The position numbers and the translations under genes were made by a program. Of a stretch of DNA of 10,182 nt, positions 6,625-10,182 are shown piece after piece. The stretch covers positions 1 through 10,182 of the forward strand of contig JAZFSZ010000146.1 in NCBI GenBank assembly GCA_036446455.1, written 5' to 3'. This DNA comes from JAZFSZ01 sp036446455 (GTDB lineage: Bacteria; Pseudomonadota; Gammaproteobacteria; Acidiferrobacterales; JAJDNE01). Position 1 is the stretch's first letter. Every line of letters begins with the position of its first letter. Below the pieces are notes generated by a model. It saw only the letters and a program-made list of their open reading frames with translations. It did no database searches and had not been told where the DNA came from.

Positions 6625-7482
6625 ATGATACGACTGTTTTTCAGCTTGATAAATCGCTTGGGCAAACGTTTGCCCAAAAGGGTGCAAAGGGCAATTGCAG
6701 ATTTCCCTGGTGTTCTGACGTTATTGGGTAAAATCAGCAGTGGTGTAGTTGAAGAAATTGTTACGCCGGAGGGTTACTCATTAGAAATAAATACTTTGTT
6801 CCACTCTAACCTGGTAATGAATGGCAGCTTGGCAGGTTACGAATCGGATGTGCGGCGGGCGATCACGCGCTTGACGCGGCCTGGATTTACAGCATATGAC
6901 ATCGGTGCAAATGTAGGAATATTTTCTTTTTTGTTCCTGTCTTTAGTGGGGCCGCAAGGTCATGTCTACGCCTTCGAGCCTGAACCCAATAATCGTGAGT
7001 GTCTCGGACATTCTATAGCAAAAGTCGCGGCAGAAAATATCACACTTGATACGAGGGCTGTCGGGGATAAGGTTAATACTGCCATGTTTGACAGAAGGGG
7101 CGGTGCATTCTCAGGCAGGCTGATTAGCGACAACGCAAAATATAATCCCACTGACAACATAATTGAAGTAAAAACTGTAACTCTGGATAAGCTGGTTGAC
7201 GATGAAAATTACCAGTTGCCCGATATCATGAAAATAGACGTAGAAGGAAATGAGGTGTTGGTGTTGTCGGGGATGGCAAATATATTTGCAAAAAATCCGC
7301 CGATTATTATTTGCGAGCTACACAGTCACCTGGGTGATTCTGTCGATGAGATTGCGGTCATTTTGAAGAAATACAAATATCATATTTACGCGATAGCAGA
7401 TTTCCTGAATGTGCCGATGAGTGAACTCAAGGAAATTTCCAGCCTGAAGGGTGTCAGGCACGTGGTCGCAATTCCAGCGTAA
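6625..7482 (+). CDS. FkbM-family SAM-dependent methyltransferase
   Basis: A 285-residue protein whose core is an FkbM-type (Methyltransf_21) Rossmann methyltransferase. The SAM-binding motif I is YDIGANVG (91-98), followed by the acidic FEPEP (117-121) and the family's MKIDVEGNE (202-210), with IIICELHS closing the sheet (227-234). FkbM enzymes are O-methyltransferases acting on sugars, polyketides or other small molecules, but no glycan or natural-product genes lie nearby, so the substrate is unknown. The N-terminal 85 residues are basic at first (RLGKRLPKRVQR) and not recognisable. ATG 6625 has no Shine-Dalgarno and lies within a small AT-rich dyad (TATCA-N5-TGATA, 6616-6630). The gene is visibly more AT-rich than aroC and leuC, with many AAA, ATA and TTA codons, which suggests horizontal acquisition. 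It converges on the next gene, leaving only 20 bases between stop codons. Confidence 0.88.
   Translation: MIRLFFSLINRLGKRLPKRVQRAIADFPGVLTLLGKISSGVVEEIVTPEGYSLEINTLFHSNLVMNGSLAGYESDVRRAITRLTRPGFTAYDIGANVGIFSFLFLSLVGPQGHVYAFEPEPNNRECLGHSIAKVAAENITLDTRAVGDKVNTAMFDRRGGAFSGRLISDNAKYNPTDNIIEVKTVTLDKLVDDENYQLPDIMKIDVEGNEVLVLSGMANIFAKNPPIIICELHSHLGDSVDEIAVILKKYKYHIYAIADFLNVPMSELKEISSLKGVRHVVAIPA
6658..6677. repeat. Perfect 20-bp palindrome inside the FkbM gene's 5' end
   Basis: TTGGGCAAAC is followed directly by its exact reverse complement GTTTGCCCAA, 33 bases after the A of the start codon. In protein it encodes LGKRLPK. Such a site could bind a dimeric regulator or fold into a stem in the mRNA close to the start codon. 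A symmetric codon coincidence is also possible. Confidence 0.7.
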
Positions 7483-7502
7483 GTTTGCGGGGGGTTGCCT
7501 GT

Positions 7503-7928
7503 TTAAGCCCGCCACCTGAGTTTGCGCAGGCGGTAGCGGTCAAAATCGATAATTTGTGCGCTGACAGGGGTATCGGCAGAGCTGGGTGTCGTTTCATTTT
7601 GCGGCGCATTGCCGGCGGTAAAAAACTCGTGAACCGCCTGGCAAAAATCTTCGATATAATTGAATCGGTCGATATCGGTGTCTTTTCCCTGATGAACGTA
7701 GTTACGAATTTCTGTTAACACGGCTTCCGTTTTGTCCTGATACACTGGATCGCTTACGCGCTGGCACCTGTTGCGCTTGAAAATACCACGAGCAAGCTGC
7801 TTGGTAAGGCGATCGTGCAATGGGCAGCTCTCAAACAGATCTCGCAGTCCTTGCGCACGAGGATCGACCGGCATCTGGTGATATCCCAGTTGATTTTCGA
7901 GGTATTCAATTAGCTGCTTAAACGTCAT
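7503..7928 (-). CDS. Unknown 141-residue protein coupled to the LysR gene
   Basis: I do not recognise this protein. It is soluble, with no signal peptide or membrane segment. Residues 1-105 look helical and mixed in charge, with cysteines at 35, 55 and 96 and a basic patch (KRNRCQR, 51-57). Residues 107-124 are a low-complexity, Asn/Thr/Ser/Pro-rich linker. The protein ends in a strongly basic tail (RYRLRKLRWRA). Its ATG overlaps the TGA of the upstream LysR gene by four bases (ATGA at 7925-7928), so the two are translationally coupled and very probably in one operon. The coupling and intact frame support a real gene. The basic tail might bind nucleic acid or an acidic partner, which is inference only. 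No terminator is visible in the 20 bases before the convergent FkbM gene. Confidence 0.72.
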   Translation of the reverse strand: MTFKQLIEYLENQLGYHQMPVDPRAQGLRDLFESCPLHDRLTKQLARGIFKRNRCQRVSDPVYQDKTEAVLTEIRNYVHQGKDTDIDRFNYIEDFCQAVHEFFTAGNAPQNETTPSSADTPVSAQIIDFDRYRLRKLRWRA

Positions 7929-8794
7929 GTGTGCTGTCTTATGGTGTCAATCATTGCCTTGGCGGCATTGGACAAGGTGCGTTCCCGGTGAACGACTATG
8001 CCAAGCGAGCGACTGATGGTGATGTTATTAATGTGGACCACAAACAGGGATTCGTCAATAAGGGTATGTGGCAGTGCGCTCCAGCCAAAACCAATTGATG
8101 CCAGCATTTTCAGCACCTCCATGTAATTGGTCGCCATGCCAACCTGGATGCCGTCGCGTACTGCGCTCAAGGCGGATAGAATGATCTCCCGGGTATAGGT
8201 ACCCTGGCCTGGCAATATGGCCGGGTAATTCAACAGGGAAATAATACTGGTCACTTTTTCCTGTGCCAGGGCATGGTTTTTGCCAACGATGATTTCCAGC
8301 GGATCGTCCCAGACATGGATTAGATCAAGTGCCGCCGCCGCAGTTTTCGGCAGAGTGACCACCGCCAGTTCGATGTCACCGTGCTCCACCGCGCGACAGG
8401 CGCCCTCCGAATCCATAAATTGCATTTCCAGCGCCACGGTGGGGTGCTGGTTGTGAAATTGCTGCAATGGCTGGGGCAGGCGATGCAAGCCAATATGGTG
8501 GCTTGCTGCCATGCGCAGGTGGCCACCGACCTCCCCGGACATATTGCGGATGAGGCGCTCGACATCCTCGACCTCGGAGATAATGCGATACGCCTTCTCC
8601 TGCAGGGCACGGCCGGCATCGGTGAGCTGCACAGTGCGACCTATGCGATCAAACAAGGCCACGCCCAGCGTTGCCTCCAACGACGAAATTCGCTTGCTGA
8701 CCGCTGGCTGGGTAATAAAAATCTGTTCAGCCGCCCTGGAAAAAGAGCCGGTTTCAGTGACGGCCAAAAAGGCCTGAATCGAAGGGATATCCAT
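7925..8794 (-). CDS. LysR-type transcriptional regulator divergent from leuC
   Basis: A 289-residue DNA-binding regulator of normal LysR length. The winged helix-turn-helix occupies residues 1-60, with the typical FLAVTETGSFSRAAEQIFITQPAVSKRI and a following LE..LG..LFDR..R.V.LT.AG. The effector-binding domain runs from about residue 91 (GHLRMAASHHIGLHRLP) to near the C-terminus. It is transcribed away from leuC across a 100-bp gap. This is the usual layout for a LysR protein that regulates its neighbour and itself. I recall a similarly placed LysR gene beside leuC in Pseudomonas. The effector is unknown; a leucine-pathway intermediate is a natural guess. It is not evidently LeuO. The ATG at 8794 begins directly with the family's usual N-terminus. 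The downstream 141-residue gene overlaps its stop codon. Confidence 0.93.
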   Translation of the reverse strand: MDIPSIQAFLAVTETGSFSRAAEQIFITQPAVSKRISSLEATLGVALFDRIGRTVQLTDAGRALQEKAYRIISEVEDVERLIRNMSGEVGGHLRMAASHHIGLHRLPQPLQQFHNQHPTVALEMQFMDSEGACRAVEHGDIELAVVTLPKTAAAALDLIHVWDDPLEIIVGKNHALAQEKVTSIISLLNYPAILPGQGTYTREIILSALSAVRDGIQVGMATNYMEVLKMLASIGFGWSALPHTLIDESLFVVHINNITISRSLGIVVHRERTLSNAAKAMIDTIRQHT

Positions 8795-8830
8795 AACTAT
8801 TAGTAATGATATCTATGAAAAAGATGAATT

Positions 8831-8848
8831 AGAGTTATTTATAACCCT
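8831..8848. promoter_or_regulatory. Operator-like dyad between the LysR gene and leuC
   Basis: AG-A-GTTAT-TT-ATAAC-C-CT is an 18-bp near-palindrome (inner arms GTTAT 8834-8838 and ATAAC 8841-8845, outer AG/CT). It lies about 37 bp from the regulator's start and 47 bp from leuC. A further ATAAC occurs at 8793-8797, and GATATC occurs twice (8786-8791 and 8808-8813). The position and AT-rich symmetric form fit a LysR-type recognition site. A T-N11-A spacing can be read (T8829 to A8841), but it is not centred on this dyad. Confidence 0.4.
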
Positions 8849-8866
8849 CTTGTAAGATTCATGCAA
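8838..8866 (-). promoter_or_regulatory. Candidate promoter of the LysR gene
   Basis: On the minus strand TTGCAT (8866-8861) and TATAAA (8843-8838, five of six matches to the -10 consensus) are separated by exactly 17 bases. The -10 box lies inside the operator-like dyad, so a regulator bound there would block this promoter, consistent with autorepression. No comparably good promoter is seen for leuC on the other strand, where TAAGAT (8853-8858) lacks a proper -35. That would suit activator dependence. Confidence 0.45.
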
Positions 8867-8894
8867 TCAAAAGCCAATTTGCGGGAAACCAAAA

Positions 8895-10182
8895 ATGGAC
8901 GCAAAAACACTCTATGACAAGCTTTGGGACGAGCACATCGTTCGCTGTGATGAGGATGGCACCTGTCTTCTGTATATCGATCGACACCTCGTTCATGAGG
9001 TCACCAGCCCGCAGGCCTTTGAGGGTTTGCGTTTGGCCGGAAGAACAGCGCGTCGCGCTGACACCAGTCTGGCCGTGCCCGACCACAATGTGCCGACTAC
9101 CAACCGCGATCAGGGTATTGCCGATCCTGTTTCGCGTCTGCAGGTGGAAACCCTCGATCAGAACTGCGCCGAGTTCGGCATCACCGAATTTGATATAAAC
9201 GATCCGCGTCAGGGTATTGTGCATGTGATCGGCCCGGAGCAGGGGGCGACACTGCCCGGCATGACCGTGGTTTGTGGCGATTCCCACACATCGACTCATG
9301 GTGCCTTTGGCGCGCTCGCTTTCGGTATTGGCACATCGGAGGTCGAGCACGTGCTCGCCACCCAGTGTTTGATCCAGAAGAAATCCAAAAGCATGCTGGT
9401 GCGCGTCAACGGCGAGCTTGGCAGAGGCGTGACTGCCAAGGATGTCATCCTGGCGATCATTGCGAAAATAGGTACGGCCGGCGGAACCGGTTACGCCATC
9501 GAGTTTGGTGGCAGCGCGATTCGCTCGCTTTCCATGGAGGGACGCATGACCGTCTGTAACATGGCAATCGAGGCGGGTGCCCGTGCTGGATTCGTGGCAG
9601 TGGACGCCACCACCATCGACTATGTGAAGGGTCGGCTGTTTGCACCGGTCGCGGCAATGTGGGATCAAGCAGTTGCCGCCTGGCGTGATCTGCACTCGGA
9701 TGCCAATGCTGAATTTGATCACGTCATTGAAATCAATGCCGCTGACATTGCGCCGTTTGTGACCTGGGGCACGTCACCGGAAATGGGTGTGCCGGTTGGA
9801 GACAAGGTGCCCGACCCGGCCAGTGAATCAGATCCGGTCAAGCGAGAAGGCATGGTGCGGGCGCTTGAATACATGGGGCTCGAGGCCGGTATGGCAATTA
9901 CCGATATCCGGCCCGATACGGTTTTTATCGGCTCCTGCACCAATGCGCGCATCGAAGATCTTCGTGCAGCAGCAGCAATCGCAAAGGGCCGAAAGGTCGC
10001 CAATAGCATCAAGCTCGCTATGGTCGTACCCGGGTCCGGCCCGGTGAAAATGCAGGCCGAGGCAGAAGGGCTGGACAAGGTGTTTATCGATGCCGGATTC
10101 GAGTGGCGTGAACCGGCTTGTTCAATGTGCCTGGCCATGAATGCCGACCGCTTACAGCCAGGTGAACGTTGCGCGTCGACGT
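8895..10182 (+). CDS. leuC: 3-isopropylmalate dehydratase large subunit (partial, 3' end missing)
   Basis: With LeuD, this aconitase-family enzyme isomerises 2-isopropylmalate to 3-isopropylmalate in leucine biosynthesis. 429 codons are visible, and about 40 more are expected past the right edge by comparison with E. coli LeuC. The N-terminus TLYDKLWDEHIV and DRHLVHEVTSPQAFEGL match the family. The 4Fe-4S ligands are present: C348 in GSCTNAR, and C409 and C412 in CSMC. VVCGDSHTSTHGAFGALAFGIGTSEVEHVLATQ is also diagnostic. ATG 8895 gives the usual N-terminus, and the Shine-Dalgarno is weak (GGGA, 8883-8886). It is divergent from the LysR regulator, which probably controls it. leuD is expected just beyond the window. 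The frame is intact. Confidence 0.97.
   Translation, partial: MDAKTLYDKLWDEHIVRCDEDGTCLLYIDRHLVHEVTSPQAFEGLRLAGRTARRADTSLAVPDHNVPTTNRDQGIADPVSRLQVETLDQNCAEFGITEFDINDPRQGIVHVIGPEQGATLPGMTVVCGDSHTSTHGAFGALAFGIGTSEVEHVLATQCLIQKKSKSMLVRVNGELGRGVTAKDVILAIIAKIGTAGGTGYAIEFGGSAIRSLSMEGRMTVCNMAIEAGARAGFVAVDATTIDYVKGRLFAPVAAMWDQAVAAWRDLHSDANAEFDHVIEINAADIAPFVTWGTSPEMGVPVGDKVPDPASESDPVKREGMVRALEYMGLEAGMAITDIRPDTVFIGSCTNARIEDLRAAAAIAKGRKVANSIKLAMVVPGSGPVKMQAEAEGLDKVFIDAGFEWREPACSMCLAMNADRLQPGERCAST

Noticed and set aside
8795..8894. leu leader peptide and attenuator as in enteric bacteria
   Set aside because: There is no short open frame rich in leucine codons and no terminator/antiterminator pair in the 100 bases before leuC.
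8859..9722. A 287-codon minus-strand open frame opposite leuC
   Set aside because: The long antisense frame is a by-product of leuC codon use. The plus strand shows a complete set of LeuC motifs, and the antisense product is His/Cys-rich with no recognisable domain.

Overview
The window looks like chromosomal housekeeping sequence from a gammaproteobacterium of moderate GC content. MetH, chorismate synthase and LeuC all read as close relatives of the Escherichia coli and Pseudomonas proteins. As far as I recall, aroC followed by an HcaT-like transporter, and leuC divergent from a LysR gene, both occur in Pseudomonas. A marine or Cellvibrio/Pseudomonas-like lineage is my guess, and the order cannot be fixed from this sequence.

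Left part (1-3444, minus strand). The 5' two-thirds or so of the front half of metH (cobalamin-dependent methionine synthase) runs off the left edge. Upstream of it, on the same strand, is a small antibiotic-biosynthesis-monooxygenase-like (ABM-like) gene with its own strong promoter and a textbook intrinsic terminator, so it is probably a separate unit. Next is a secreted TraB/GumN-family protein. Its start region overlaps or faces a divergent gene on the plus strand.

Middle (3561-7482, plus strand). A 108-residue protein of unknown function is followed by a 273-base stretch without a convincing gene. Then come aroC (last step of the shikimate pathway), a 12-helix MFS transporter of the HcaT/MFS_1-like type, and an FkbM-type SAM methyltransferase. 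The methyltransferase gene is visibly more AT-rich than its neighbours and carries a perfect 20-bp palindrome near its start.

Right part (7503-10182). An unknown 141-residue protein is translationally coupled (4-base ATGA overlap) behind a LysR-type regulator on the minus strand. The regulator is divergent from leuC (isopropylmalate isomerase large subunit), which runs off the right edge. The 100-bp intergenic region holds a candidate regulator promoter whose -10 box lies inside an operator-like dyad. This fits autoregulation and control of leuC.

The genes supply methionine, aromatic amino acids and leucine. I see no tRNA, rRNA, CRISPR array, insertion sequence, phage gene, or defence or biosynthetic cluster. 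I did not find a convincing undescribed system. The best leads are the LysR-coupled unknown protein, the orphan FkbM gene with its palindrome, and the regulatory dyads.
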